Shown piece after piece: positions 15,541-24,095 of a DNA stretch of 40,460 bases. The DNA is taken from assembly GCA_016218705.1 (NCBI GenBank), contig JACRDC010000030.1, forward strand, positions 1 through 40,460, read 5' to 3'. The notes beneath the pieces were generated by a model that was given only the letters and a program-made list of their open reading frames with translations, was not told where the DNA came from and did not search any database. The position numbers were made by a program, and so were the translations under genes. Every line of letters begins with the position of its first letter. Position 1 is the first letter of the stretch. Origin of the DNA: Desulfarculus sp. GTDB taxonomy: Bacteria > Desulfobacterota > Desulfarculia > Desulfarculales > Desulfarculaceae.

Positions 15541-16074
15541 TCACTTGCCCTTCCTCCTCTCGAAGCCCAGGACCACCGCGCCGGCCATGGCGGCCAGGAG
15601 CACCACCGAGATCAGCTCGAAGGCCAGCACGAAGGGGCCGGTCAGAAATTCGCCCAGTTGCGCCAGGGTGACCTCGGGCTTCAAGGCCAGGGCCGCGGGC
15701 GCCTTCTTGACGATGAGCGTGGCCATGATGATGGCCGGGGTGAGCGCCGCCAGCACCGCCAGCCCGGCCCGCATGCCGATCCACTCCAGCATGTTCTCGG
15801 CGCCGGCCTCGCCCTCGGGCGTCTTGGTGAGCATGATGGCGAAGAAGATCAGCACGCTCACCGCCCCCACGTAGATGAGTATCTGCATGAAGGCCAGGAA
15901 GGGCGCGTTCATCAACAGGAACATGCCCGCCACCCCGAAGAGGGTGAGGATCAGCCCCATCAGGGCCCGCACCAGGCTGGTGGACATCACCGCGGCCAGG
16001 CCGCCGGCGATTATCAGAAGCAGGTACAGGCCATAGCCCACGTAGGCCAGTTGTTGCTGCAAGGCTTCGCCCAT
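15541..16074 (-). CDS. nuoJ: NADH-quinone oxidoreductase subunit J
   Basis: A 177-residue membrane subunit with five hydrophobic stretches. AFMQILIYVGAVSVLIFFAIML is the conserved TM3 region containing the pi-bulge of NuoJ. It lies 14 nt after nuoI and 8 nt before nuoK, in the usual order H-I-J-K. Confidence 0.92.
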   Translation of the reverse strand: MGEALQQQLAYVGYGLYLLLIIAGGLAAVMSTSLVRALMGLILTLFGVAGMFLLMNAPFLAFMQILIYVGAVSVLIFFAIMLTKTPEGEAGAENMLEWIGMRAGLAVLAALTPAIIMATLIVKKAPAALALKPEVTLAQLGEFLTGPFVLAFELISVVLLAAMAGAVVLGFERRKGK

Positions 16075-16088
16075 GTGCTTAAGACTCC

Positions 16089-16643
16089 CTAGGCGGCCGC
16101 TTTGCCGCTATTGGTGCCGGCCCGCGACTTCAGGCGCGCCAACAGGTCGAACTCGAAATCCTGGCGGGCCCGGCCCACCAGGTAGGAATCCCGGGAGAAG
16201 GCCAGGGAGCCCACCGGGCAGCCCTGCACGCACAGACCGCAGAGGCTGCAGTAGTTGTAGTTGAGGTGAAAGCCGTCCAGCACCCGCTCGATCTTGTCCG
16301 GGGGCGGGGTCTTGCCGCCCGAGCGGGGCACCGCCACGTCCAGGCCCAAGAGGAGCCGGCGCCGCTGCTCGGGGTTGACCTCCTCGCCCACCATGTGGAA
16401 CTTGAGGCTGATGCAGCCCGAGGGGCAGGTGTCTGCGCAGTAGCCGCACATGATGCAGCGGGGGGTCTGGGGGTCGTTGGCCAGGGGCACCAGGTCAATG
16501 TGGCCCCGGTAGGACCCCAGGTTGGTGACCTCCTTGCGCGGGAAGTGCACGGTGATCTGCGGCTTGCAGAACTCCACGGTGGTGATCTTGAGGCCTACGA
16601 TGAGGCTCCACAGGCTCTTTATGGTCTGACCGATGGTTTTCAT
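16089..16643 (-). CDS. nuoI: NADH-quinone oxidoreductase subunit I
   Basis: A 184-residue ferredoxin-like subunit carrying the two 4Fe-4S clusters N6a and N6b: CIMCGYCADTCPSGC and CSLCGLCVQGCP. The linker between them, with PEQRRRLLLG and KTPPPDKIERV, is longer than in typical NuoI. It starts 2 nt after the nuoH stop at ATG 16643; the upstream open frame is a shadow of nuoH. It passes electrons from the NuoG/F side towards NuoB. Confidence 0.93.
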   Translation of the reverse strand: MKTIGQTIKSLWSLIVGLKITTVEFCKPQITVHFPRKEVTNLGSYRGHIDLVPLANDPQTPRCIMCGYCADTCPSGCISLKFHMVGEEVNPEQRRRLLLGLDVAVPRSGGKTPPPDKIERVLDGFHLNYNYCSLCGLCVQGCPVGSLAFSRDSYLVGRARQDFEFDLLARLKSRAGTNSGKAAA

Positions 16644-16645
16644 GG

Positions 16646-17623
16646 CTACTTCACCAGTTTCATGACCAGGGCGGTGGCGACCAGATTGGCCAGGCCCAGC
16701 GGTATGAGCCACTTCCAGCAGATGTTCAGGAGTTGGTCGAAGCGCACCCGGGGGAAGGTCCAGCGGAAGAACATCAGGATCAGCACCAGGAAGAAGACCT
16801 TGGCCAAAAACCACCAGATGCCGGGGGCGAAGGGACCGTCGTAGCCGCCCAGGAACAGGGCCGTGGCCACGGCGCAGACCACGATCATGTAGGAGTACTC
16901 GGCCAGGAAGAAGATGCCGAAGCCCATGCCCGAGTACTCGGTGTGGAAGCCGGCGGTCAACTCGCTCTCGGCCTCGGGCAGGTCGAAGGGCGCTCGGTTG
17001 GTCTCGGCCGTGGCCGAGATGAAGTAGATGACAAAGGCCAGGGGCTGCACGAACAGGTTCCAGGAGAGGATGCCCTTCTGCCCTTCCACGATGGTGGAGA
17101 GATTAAGCGAGCCCGCCTGGAAGGCGATGGCCAGCACCGACAGCAGCAAGGGGACCTCGTAGGCCACCGACTGGGCCACTGCCCGGGCCGCGCCCAGAAG
17201 GCCGTACTTGTTGTTGGAGCCCCAGCCGGCCAGGACCAGGGACAGGGCGTTGAGCCCCGAGAAGGCCAGGATCAGCAAAAGGCCCAGGTTCATCTCCATG
17301 CCGGTGGCGATGGGGCCGAAGGGTATGGGCAAAAAGCAGATGGCCACCGGCGCGAAGGAGATGAAGGGCGCCAGCCAGAACAAGAGGGCGTCGGCCCCCA
17401 GGGGCGTGACCAACTGCTTGCCCACCAGCTTCAGCGCGTCGGCCACGGGCTGCAACAGCCCCCTGGGCCCCACCTCGAAGGGGCCTGGGCGGAGCTGGAT
17501 GAAGCCACACACTTTTCTTTCCATGTACACCATCACCAGGCCGTTGAGGCCCAGGAAGGCCAGGATGGCCACCAGGGCGGCCACGGTGTGTCCTAGGGGC
17601 GTGGCAAGCAGTTCGATGATCAT
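16646..17623 (-). CDS. nuoH: NADH-quinone oxidoreductase subunit H
   Basis: A 325-residue, eight-TM subunit forming the quinone chamber entrance. Typical segments are YMERKVCGFIQLRPGP, GGWGSNNKYGLLGAAR-like LAGWGSNNKYGLLGAARA, SATAETNRAPFDLPEAESEL and GFHTEYSGM. Its ATG overlaps the nuoD stop (ATGA, 17620-17623), indicating translational coupling. Confidence 0.95.
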   Translation of the reverse strand: MIIELLATPLGHTVAALVAILAFLGLNGLVMVYMERKVCGFIQLRPGPFEVGPRGLLQPVADALKLVGKQLVTPLGADALLFWLAPFISFAPVAICFLPIPFGPIATGMEMNLGLLLILAFSGLNALSLVLAGWGSNNKYGLLGAARAVAQSVAYEVPLLLSVLAIAFQAGSLNLSTIVEGQKGILSWNLFVQPLAFVIYFISATAETNRAPFDLPEAESELTAGFHTEYSGMGFGIFFLAEYSYMIVVCAVATALFLGGYDGPFAPGIWWFLAKVFFLVLILMFFRWTFPRVRFDQLLNICWKWLIPLGLANLVATALVMKLVK

Positions 17624-18786
17624 CGGTCTATCTCCGGGATGACCAGGTCCAGGCTGCCCATGATGGAGATGGCGTCAGCCAAGAGCGTGCCCTGGGCCAG
17701 TTCCGCGAACACGTGCAGGTTGGAGAAGCTGGGCGAGCGCAGTTTGAGGCGATAGGGCTTGGCGGTGCCGTCGCTGAGGATGTAGACGCCGATCTTGCCC
17801 CGGGCGCCCTCCACCGCGAAGTAGACCTCGCCCTTTTCGGGGATGAAGCGCTCCGGCAGGTCGGGGCTGACATGAGGGCCAGCCGGCAGGGCGTCCAGGG
17901 CCTGCTCGATGATTCGCACGCTCTGGACCATCTCCGCCATGCGCACGTCGTAGCGGTCCATGGCGTCGCCGTTCTTGCCCACCGGCACATCGAACTCCAG
18001 TTGGTCGTAGACCGAGTAGGGTTCGAAACGCCGCGTGTCGTAGGCCACGCCGGAGCCCCTGAGCACCGGCCCGGTGGCCCCGTAGCGCCGGCACATCTCC
18101 ACGGGCAGCACGCCGATATCCTCGCAGCGCCCCCTTAGGATCACGTTGCCCGTGACCAGGCCGTGGTATATGGGCAGCCGCGTCTTGAAGTGCTGCAAAA
18201 ACTCGCGGGTCTCCTTGATGAAGTCGTCGTCAATGTCGGCCGAGACCCCGCCGAAGCGGTAGTAGCAGTAGGTCAGGCGCGCGCCGGTGACCCTCTGCAG
18301 GATGTCCATGATGCGCTCGCGGTCGGCGAAGGCGTAGAAGATGGGGGTGATGCCGCCCAGGTCCAGGATGTAGGCCCCCCACCACAAGAGGTGCGAGGAG
18401 ATGCGGTTGAGCTCGCAGGTGATCGTCCGGATGTACTCGGCCCGGGGCGGCACCTTGATGCCCATGAGCTTTTCCACCGCGCCCACGTAGGCCCAGTTCC
18501 AGGCCAGGGCGTGCAGGTAGTCCACCCGCCCCATGTTGGGCAGGTACTGCAGGTAGGTCTTCACCTCGCCCATTTTTTCGTGCATGCGGTGGATGTAGCC
18601 CAGTACCGGCTCGGAGCGGCGGATGTACTCGCCGTCCATCTCCACCACCACCCGCAGCACGCCGTGGGTGGAGGGGTGCTGGGGCCCCAGGTTGAGGATG
18701 AGCGTGTCGCCCTCGCTCGTGGGGTCCGGGGTAAAGTGGGTGGTGTAGTAGTCACCCACCAGCTTGGACATGGCGTCATGCGGCAT
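17620..18786 (-). CDS. nuoD: NADH-quinone oxidoreductase subunit D (49-kDa)
   Basis: A 388-residue subunit forming, with NuoB, the quinone-binding cavity. Contains LNLGPQHPSTHGVLRVVVEM with the quinone-binding histidine loop, EYIRRSEPVLGYIHRMHEK, and a C-terminus LVIPEIDR. The family derives from NiFe hydrogenase large subunits but has lost the metal cysteines, as seen here. It starts 3 nt after the short nuoG and is not adjacent to nuoC, so the canonical A-B-C-D order is interrupted by the ferredoxin, E, F and G genes. Confidence 0.95.
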   Translation of the reverse strand: MPHDAMSKLVGDYYTTHFTPDPTSEGDTLILNLGPQHPSTHGVLRVVVEMDGEYIRRSEPVLGYIHRMHEKMGEVKTYLQYLPNMGRVDYLHALAWNWAYVGAVEKLMGIKVPPRAEYIRTITCELNRISSHLLWWGAYILDLGGITPIFYAFADRERIMDILQRVTGARLTYCYYRFGGVSADIDDDFIKETREFLQHFKTRLPIYHGLVTGNVILRGRCEDIGVLPVEMCRRYGATGPVLRGSGVAYDTRRFEPYSVYDQLEFDVPVGKNGDAMDRYDVRMAEMVQSVRIIEQALDALPAGPHVSPDLPERFIPEKGEVYFAVEGARGKIGVYILSDGTAKPYRLKLRSPSFSNLHVFAELAQGTLLADAISIMGSLDLVIPEIDR

Positions 18787-18789
18787 CGG

Positions 18790-19593
18790 CTAAACTTCCT
18801 CAACCGTCTCGTGGGGTGCGAGCTCGTATTGTTCGAAGTGTCTCTGGGCCATGCGGATGGCCAGATTGTGCCGGGAGCATTCGGGACAGACGCTCTGGTT
18901 GGGCGGTGGGACCTTTTCCTCGCCCAGGTTGGCCATGACCTGGCTCAGGCTGATGACCGGACCGAAGAACTTGCCGCAACTGGTGCACTTGTTGAGCGGG
19001 ATGCGCGAGGCCTCCTGGCCGCGCACGATCACCCGGCGGAAGCCGTCCTCGTCCACGACCTGGATTTTGTTCACCGGGCAGATCTGGGCGCAAGCCCCGC
19101 AGCCGATGCACAGCTCCGAGGGACGGCCGAAGGCGGTGTCCACGTGGATCTCCACGCCGCGGCCGCTCAAGGTGAGCGTGCGTCCGCCCACCCGCTCGCA
19201 GACCCGGGCGCACAGGCCGCACATCACGCAGTCCTGGTTGGACTCCGGGAAACGCTTAAGGTTGGCGCCGTATTCGGCGGCCAGTTCCTGGAGCTTGACC
19301 GAGTCGGGACAGCGGGGGGCCAACAGCTCGATAAGAAGCCGGCGGCCATTGCGCAGGGCATCGGTGTCGGTCTGAATCTCGGCGTCGCGGCGCAGGGGAT
19401 AGTTGCAGGAGGTCACCAGCTTGGTGCGGCGGCCCTCGGTCAACTCCACGGTGCACAGCCGGCACATGGCCGCCGCGTCCAGGGCGGGAACGTAGCACAG
19501 AGTCGGAATGTTCACGCCGTTGGCCCGCGCGACCTCCAGGATGGTCTGCCCCTCCTTGGCCGCGACCTCTTTTCCGTTAAGCACTATCTTCAT
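18790..19593 (-). CDS. nuoG: Short NuoG-like iron-sulfur subunit lacking the molybdopterin-fold domain
   Basis: A 267-residue protein corresponding only to the N-terminal part of NuoG (or HoxU / the N-terminus of HndD). A 2Fe-2S ferredoxin domain has C33, C44, C47 and C63. Two 4Fe-4S motifs follow: CVMCGLCARVC (122-132) and CIGCGACAQIC (162-172). A C-terminal CTSC (203-206) / CPEC (236-239) pair could bind zinc or another cluster; it is not part of ordinary NuoG. Start ATG 19593 has AAGGA 7 nt upstream; the frame stays open further upstream, where it runs back past the nuoF stop. The large C-terminal molybdopterin-oxidoreductase-like domain of NuoG is missing, and nuoD follows after 3 nt, so this is a short subunit rather than a broken gene. 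Confidence 0.88.
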   Translation of the reverse strand: MKIVLNGKEVAAKEGQTILEVARANGVNIPTLCYVPALDAAAMCRLCTVELTEGRRTKLVTSCNYPLRRDAEIQTDTDALRNGRRLLIELLAPRCPDSVKLQELAAEYGANLKRFPESNQDCVMCGLCARVCERVGGRTLTLSGRGVEIHVDTAFGRPSELCIGCGACAQICPVNKIQVVDEDGFRRVIVRGQEASRIPLNKCTSCGKFFGPVISLSQVMANLGEEKVPPPNQSVCPECSRHNLAIRMAQRHFEQYELAPHETVEEV

Positions 19594-19637
19594 CTTGACG
19601 TCCTTTTGGGGCCAAAAGGTGACTGCCGTTGGGCTCC

Positions 19638-21542
19638 CTACAAGATCCTGATGCTCTTGAACTTGCAGTTGCGGTAGCACTCCATGCACTTGATGCAAAG
19701 GCTCTGGTCAATGGCATGGGGCTTCTTCTTCTCGCCGGCGATGGCCTTGGCCGGGCACTTCATGCGGCACAGGCCGCAGCCGGTGCAGGCCTCGGCGTCA
19801 ATCTCGTAGTGGAACAGCGGCTTGCACACGCCGGCCGGGCACTTCTTGTCGTAGATGTGGGCCTCGTACTCCTCGCGGAAGTACTTGATGGTGCTGAAGA
19901 CCGGGTTGGCGGCCGAGGTGCCCAGGCCGCACAGCGAGAAGTTGTTGGTGAACTCACCGATCTCCTGCAGGGCCTCGATGTCGCCCTCGCGCCCCTGACC
20001 CTTGGTGATGCGGGTGAGGATTTCCACCATGCGGATGAGGCCCTCGCGGCAGGGGGTGCACTGGCCGCAGGACTCCTCCACCAGGAAGTTGATGAAATAG
20101 CGGGCCACCTCCACCATGCAGGTGTCCTCGTCCATGACAATCATGCCGCCGGAGCCCATCATGGAGCCGACCTCGGCCAGCTTGCCGAAGCCCACGTTGA
20201 TGTCCAGGAACTTCTTGGGGATGGGGATGCAGCCGCCCGAGGGGCCGCCGGTCTGCACGGCCTTGAGCTCCTTCTTGTTGGGGATGCCGCCGCCGATGCC
20301 GTAGACGATCTCCCTGAGCGAGGTGCCCATGGGCACCTCCACCAAGCCGATGTTATAGACGTTGCCCGTGAGCGCGAAGACCTTGGTGCCCGTGGAGCGT
20401 TCGGTGCCGATGGACTTGTACCACTCGCCGCCCTTCTCCACGATCATGGGCACGTTGGCGAAGGTCTCCACGTTGTTCAAGTTGGAGGGGCTGTCGCGGA
20501 AGCCCTTTTCCACCGAGCGGATGTACTTGGGCCGGGGGCGCCCCACCTTGCCCTCCAGGGAGGACATCAGCGCGCTACTCTCGCCGCAGACAAAGGCGCC
20601 GGCGCCGGTGGAGATGGTGAGCTTGAAATCGAAGCCGGTGCCCAGGATGTTCTCGCCCAACAGGCCCAGCTCCTCGGCCTGGCGGATGGCGTTGGTCAGG
20701 GTGCGCACCGCCAGGGGGTACTCGGCCCGGCAGTAGACGTAGCCCCGGTGGGAGCCCAGGGCGTAGCCGGTCAGGGCCATGCCCTCCAGCACCCGGTGGG
20801 GGTCGCCCTCCAGCAGGGAGCGGTCCATGAAGGCCCCGGGGTCGCCCTCGTCGGCGTTGCAGATCACGTAGCGGGTGCCGGCCTGCTTGGCGCAGGACTC
20901 CCACTTGAGGCCGGTGGGGAAGCCGCCGCCGCCCCGGCCCCTGAGCTTGCTGATGGAGACCTCCTCGATCACCTGGGCCGGGCTCATCTCGGTCAGCGCC
21001 TTGGCCAGGGACTTGTAGGCGCCGTGCACCAGGGCGTCCTTGATCTCGAAGGGGTCTATCTTGCCGATGTTCTCCAGCACGATGCGGGTCTGCTTGGCGT
21101 AGTAGGGGATGTCGTGGGATTTGGCCACCGGCTCCTTGGCGTCGGCCGGCTTGTATTGCAGCCGCTTGATGACCTCGCCCTTCATCAGGGTCAGGTTGAC
21201 GATCTCGGCGGCGTCGCTGCCCTTGACCCGCTGGTAGAACAGGTCCATGGGCTCGATGATGACCAGCGGCCCGCGCGAGCAGAAGCCATGGCAGCCGGTC
21301 TTCTTGAGCGAGGGGATGACCTTGCCCTCCCAGCCGGCCTCTTCCACGGCCGCCTTCAAGGCCTCGACCACCTCCACGCTGCCGGTGGCCTGGCAGCCGG
21401 TGCCGCAGCAGACGACGATCCGCGGAGCGTTGGGATCGCTGGCGGCCAGCAGCGCCTGGCGGTATTCCTCCAGGTCCCTGGGGCTGGAGATTTTTATGGT
21501 CGGGATGTTGTCTATGTTCGCTGGGCTAATGGCTTGGGCCAT
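19638..21542 (-). CDS. nuoF: NADH-binding subunit NuoF with extra N- and C-terminal Fe-S domains (HydB/HndC-like)
   Basis: A 634-residue protein, longer than canonical NuoF (~430-450). Domains in order: a thioredoxin-like 2Fe-2S domain (C45/C46, C50, C84, C88); the FMN/NADH core with RGRGGGGFPTGLKW (201-214) and the ESCGQCTPCREG cluster N3 site near residue 480; and a C-terminal pair of 4Fe-4S motifs CTGCGLCRMKCP and CIKCMECYRNC. This three-part layout is that of the flavin subunit of electron-bifurcating [FeFe] hydrogenases (HydB, HndC) and of some NuoF proteins. It oxidises NADH or exchanges electrons with ferredoxin and sits between nuoE and the short nuoG. Confidence 0.92.
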   Translation of the reverse strand: MAQAISPANIDNIPTIKISSPRDLEEYRQALLAASDPNAPRIVVCCGTGCQATGSVEVVEALKAAVEEAGWEGKVIPSLKKTGCHGFCSRGPLVIIEPMDLFYQRVKGSDAAEIVNLTLMKGEVIKRLQYKPADAKEPVAKSHDIPYYAKQTRIVLENIGKIDPFEIKDALVHGAYKSLAKALTEMSPAQVIEEVSISKLRGRGGGGFPTGLKWESCAKQAGTRYVICNADEGDPGAFMDRSLLEGDPHRVLEGMALTGYALGSHRGYVYCRAEYPLAVRTLTNAIRQAEELGLLGENILGTGFDFKLTISTGAGAFVCGESSALMSSLEGKVGRPRPKYIRSVEKGFRDSPSNLNNVETFANVPMIVEKGGEWYKSIGTERSTGTKVFALTGNVYNIGLVEVPMGTSLREIVYGIGGGIPNKKELKAVQTGGPSGGCIPIPKKFLDINVGFGKLAEVGSMMGSGGMIVMDEDTCMVEVARYFINFLVEESCGQCTPCREGLIRMVEILTRITKGQGREGDIEALQEIGEFTNNFSLCGLGTSAANPVFSTIKYFREEYEAHIYDKKCPAGVCKPLFHYEIDAEACTGCGLCRMKCPAKAIAGEKKKPHAIDQSLCIKCMECYRNCKFKSIRIL

Positions 21543-21554
21543 GACGTCTCTCCG

Positions 21555-22052
21555 CTACTGGGCGTTCAGACCATCCAGGAATTCGTTTACGGTTTTGATG
21601 TCGGCCTTGGGGTAGTACTTCTCGTCCATGACCACCACCGGCGCCACGGCGCAGGCTCCCACGCAGTTGACCGTCTCCAGGGTCAGGAGCATGTCCTCGC
21701 TGGTCTTGCCCGGCTCCATGCCCTTGCGCTCGCAGATGTGCTCCACCATGCGGTAGCTGCCCTTGAGGTGGCAGGCGGTGCCGGTGCAGACCTGCACGAT
21801 GTGCTTGCCCTTGGGCTCCAGGCTGAAGGAGGCGTAGAAGGTGGCCACTTCGTATATCTTGGTCAGCGGCACGCCGATGGTTTGCGACAGGTACTTGAGC
21901 GCCGGCTCCGGCAGGAAGCGGTAGTTGTGCTGGATGGCCTGCATCATCATGATCATGGCCTCGCGGTTGCCGCCGAAGTCGTCGTTGATGATCCGGTCCA
22001 GGAGCATGTAGTCCACCTCGATCTCCTGGCAAATCACTTCGGTCCCGGACAT
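21555..22052 (-). CDS. nuoE: NADH dehydrogenase 24-kDa subunit (2Fe-2S, thioredoxin-like)
   Basis: A 165-residue subunit binding cluster N1a. The ligand motifs are VCTGTACHLKGS and VNCVGACAVAPVVV. Conserved YEVATFYASF is also present. ATG 22052 is preceded by AGGAGG with 5 nt spacing; the upstream open frame has no support. It ends 12 nt before nuoF and would pair with it as the NADH-oxidising module. Confidence 0.93.
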   Translation of the reverse strand: MSGTEVICQEIEVDYMLLDRIINDDFGGNREAMIMMMQAIQHNYRFLPEPALKYLSQTIGVPLTKIYEVATFYASFSLEPKGKHIVQVCTGTACHLKGSYRMVEHICERKGMEPGKTSEDMLLTLETVNCVGACAVAPVVVMDEKYYPKADIKTVNEFLDGLNAQ

Positions 22053-22148
22053 TAATTCCTCCTTGCTCCAAAACCTCGCGGCCCAAAACCCCCGGCGACA
22101 CCCGGCGGGAGCCAACAACGAAGCCGCCGCCCCCAAGGGGACGGCGCG

Positions 22149-22625
22149 CTACTTGCCAGCCGCCTCGGCCTGGGCCTCGTCCATCTCGTTGAAGCTCAGG
22201 CAGCCGGTGGTGCAGACCGTCACGCAGACCGGTTTGAGCCCCTGGTCAACGCGGTCCTTGCAGAAATCGCACTTGACGACCTTTTCGGTCTCGGCGTTCC
22301 ACTGCACGGCCCCCCAGGGACAGGCCACCATGCAGGCCTTGCAGCCCACGCACAGCTCCGGGTCCACGCTGACGATGCCGTCGCCCTCGCGCTTCTGCAT
22401 GGCCCCGGTGGGGCAGGCCGCCACGCAGACCGGGTTCTGGCAGTGGAAGCAGCCCAGGTAGACATAGGCCTCCCGGGGCACGCCGGCCACCTTGCGCTTG
22501 CTGAGCATGACGATCTGGCAAAGCCTGGGTCCCTCGGGCAACTGCTTGTTCTGCTTGCAGTAGATCTCGCAGCTCAAGCACCCGATGCAGCGGTCTTTGT
22601 CCTGGGTTATGTAGTACTTGCTCAT
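22149..22625 (-). CDS. DMSO-reductase-type polyferredoxin inside the nuo operon
   Basis: A 158-residue four-cluster ferredoxin of the DmsB/NrfC type: CIGCLSCEIYC (13-23), CFHCQNPVCVAACP, CVGCKACMVACP, and CDFCKDRV followed by CVTVC. ATG 22625 has AAGGAG 6 nt upstream; the frame is open for 500 bases further but only as a shadow of nuoC. It lies between nuoC and nuoE, an unusual place for such a subunit, and is a paralogue of the ferredoxin at 5710-6225. It may link the complex I peripheral arm to ferredoxin or to the molybdopterin enzyme encoded at the end of the cluster; this is inference. Confidence 0.88.
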   Translation of the reverse strand: MSKYYITQDKDRCIGCLSCEIYCKQNKQLPEGPRLCQIVMLSKRKVAGVPREAYVYLGCFHCQNPVCVAACPTGAMQKREGDGIVSVDPELCVGCKACMVACPWGAVQWNAETEKVVKCDFCKDRVDQGLKPVCVTVCTTGCLSFNEMDEAQAEAAGK

Positions 22626-22714
22626 CACTGGCTCCTTGTCGGATATGCCTTGCGGCGCGAGCGGACGCGTCGTGCCGCTTTTGTCTTTACGGGCTTGGCC
22701 CCGCCGCCCGCCCC

Positions 22715-23209
22715 TTAGGGCTTGCTGTCCACCAGTTGGTCCAGGGGAAGCAGGCTGTGCAGGGACTTGCGGCCCTGCTCCTTCACCAGGGGGTTGACCC
22801 CCAGGTCGTCGGGCAGGAGAAGGGGCTTGAGCTCCGGGTGGCCCTCGAAGACCACGCCGAAGAAGTCGTAGCACTCGCGCTCGTGCCAATTGGCCCCGCT
22901 GTACACCGAGACGATGGAGGGGGCCTTCTTGTCGTCCTGGGGCACCAGAAGCCGCAAGACCACCCGCTCGGAGCGGTCGTAGCGGTTCAGGTGGTAGACC
23001 AGCATGATGCCCTCGGTCACGTCCACCCCGGCGATGGACTCCAGAAAGTAGCCCTGGCCGAAAAGCAGCCGCGCCGCCGGCATCAGTTGGCCGGCCTCCA
23101 GGAAGAACGAGGCGTGGTGGCCGCTCTTGGCATAGTCGCCCCGGGCCTTGCACCAGGCCTCTATGTCACCCAACTGCGCCATGATGCGCGTTTCGTGCTC
23201 GGAGGTCAT
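22715..23209 (-). CDS. nuoC: NADH-quinone oxidoreductase subunit C (30-kDa)
   Basis: A 164-residue peripheral-arm subunit with the conserved segment WHERECYDFFGVVFEGHPEL. It lacks the longer C-terminal tail or NuoD fusion seen in enterics. Its ATG overlaps the nuoB stop by one base (TAATG), so it is translationally coupled. It has no cofactor and scaffolds NuoB, D and I. Confidence 0.93.
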   Translation of the reverse strand: MTSEHETRIMAQLGDIEAWCKARGDYAKSGHHASFFLEAGQLMPAARLLFGQGYFLESIAGVDVTEGIMLVYHLNRYDRSERVVLRLLVPQDDKKAPSIVSVYSGANWHERECYDFFGVVFEGHPELKPLLLPDDLGVNPLVKEQGRKSLHSLLPLDQLVDSKP

Positions 23210-23739
23210 TAGCGCTTGTCCTCCACGGGCTCGGGCCACCAACGCTTGCCGGTGATCTTCTTTTGCAGCTCGAACAGGCCCTCCAGCAGGCCCTCGGGCC
23301 GGGGCGGGCAGCCGGGCACGTAGATGTCAACGGGGATGAGCTTGTCAACGCCCTCGATGATCCCGTACTGGCCCTCGAAGTAGAAGGGGCCGCCGGAGAT
23401 GGCGCAGTTGCCCATGGCCATGACCCACCTTGGCGCGGGCATCTGCTCGTAGAGCCTGACCACGGCGGGGGCCATCTTCTTGGACACGGTGCCGGCCACG
23501 ATCATCAGGTCCGACTGGCGGGGCGAGGGGCGAAAGACCTCGGCCCCGTACCGCGAGATGTCGAAGCGGGCCATGCTCACGGCCATCATCTCGATGGCGC
23601 AGCAGGCCAGGCCGAAGGTCATGGGCCAGATGGCCATGGACCGGCACAGGTCCACGATCTGCTGCACCGGCTTGATGTTTATCAAGGCCGGCTGGACGTC
23701 GTTGACCGCGGGTCTCAGAAATTGACTCTGCGGGGCCAA
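23209..23739 (-). CDS. nuoB: NADH-quinone oxidoreductase subunit B
   Basis: A 176-residue subunit holding the terminal cluster N2 next to quinone. Ligand motifs: [13 protein letters not shown] in [11 protein letters not shown], and [10 protein letters not shown]. No ATG lies upstream of the conserved region. The best start is TTG 23739, with AAGGAG 7 nt upstream, giving [11 protein letters not shown] and a 25-bp overlap with the end of nuoA. The frame stays open far upstream through nuoA, which is a shadow. Confidence 0.9.
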   Translation of the reverse strand: MAPQSQFLRPAVNDVQPALINIKPVQQIVDLCRSMAIWPMTFGLACCAIEMMAVSMARFDISRYGAEVFRPSPRQSDLMIVAGTVSKKMAPAVVRLYEQMPAPRWVMAMGNCAISGGPFYFEGQYGIIEGVDKLIPVDIYVPGCPPRPEGLLEGLFELQKKITGKRWWPEPVEDKR

Positions 23740-24095
23740 GTGAAGACTCCTTTGCGCCAGAAGTAGATCACGGCCAAGGCCAGTATGCCCAGGAAGACCA
23801 CCAACTCCCAGAAGACGGCCCAGCCTTGGCTGCTGGGATACATGGCGGCCACGGGGAACAGGTAGAGTACGTCCACGTCGAAGGCCAGGAACAACAGGGC
23901 GTAGAAGTAGTAATTGATCCCGAAGTTGGTCCGGGCCGGACCGTAGGGGACCACGCCGCACTCGTAGGGCAGTCCCAGGTCGCCGCCCTTGGCCTTGGGG
24001 GCCAACAGCAGCGAGCCGATGAGGGGACCGGCGCCGAAGATCACGCCGGCCACCAGGAACAGCACCACGGCCAGATTGAGAATATCGAACTGCAT
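23715..24095 (-). CDS. nuoA: NADH-quinone oxidoreductase subunit A
   Basis: A 126-residue, three-TM subunit and the first gene of the complex I operon. Characteristic [19 protein letters not shown] loop and [15 protein letters not shown] with acidic residues in TM2. ATG 24095 is preceded closely by GGAGGG. The operon promoter must lie in the AT-rich region upstream (24096-24809). Confidence 0.94.
   Translation of the reverse strand: MQFDILNLAVVLFLVAGVIFGAGPLIGSLLLAPKAKGGDLGLPYECGVVPYGPARTNFGINYYFYALLFLAFDVDVLYLFPVAAMYPSSQGWAVFWELVVFLGILALAVIYFWRKGVFTWPRRVNF

Noticed and set aside
19629-22055. Very long open frame on the plus strand (808 codons) opposite nuoE-nuoF
   Set aside because: It is the antisense shadow of GC-rich genes; its product is compositionally repetitive (Gly/Ala/His/Asp/Leu) and the minus-strand frames encode clear NuoF and NuoE.
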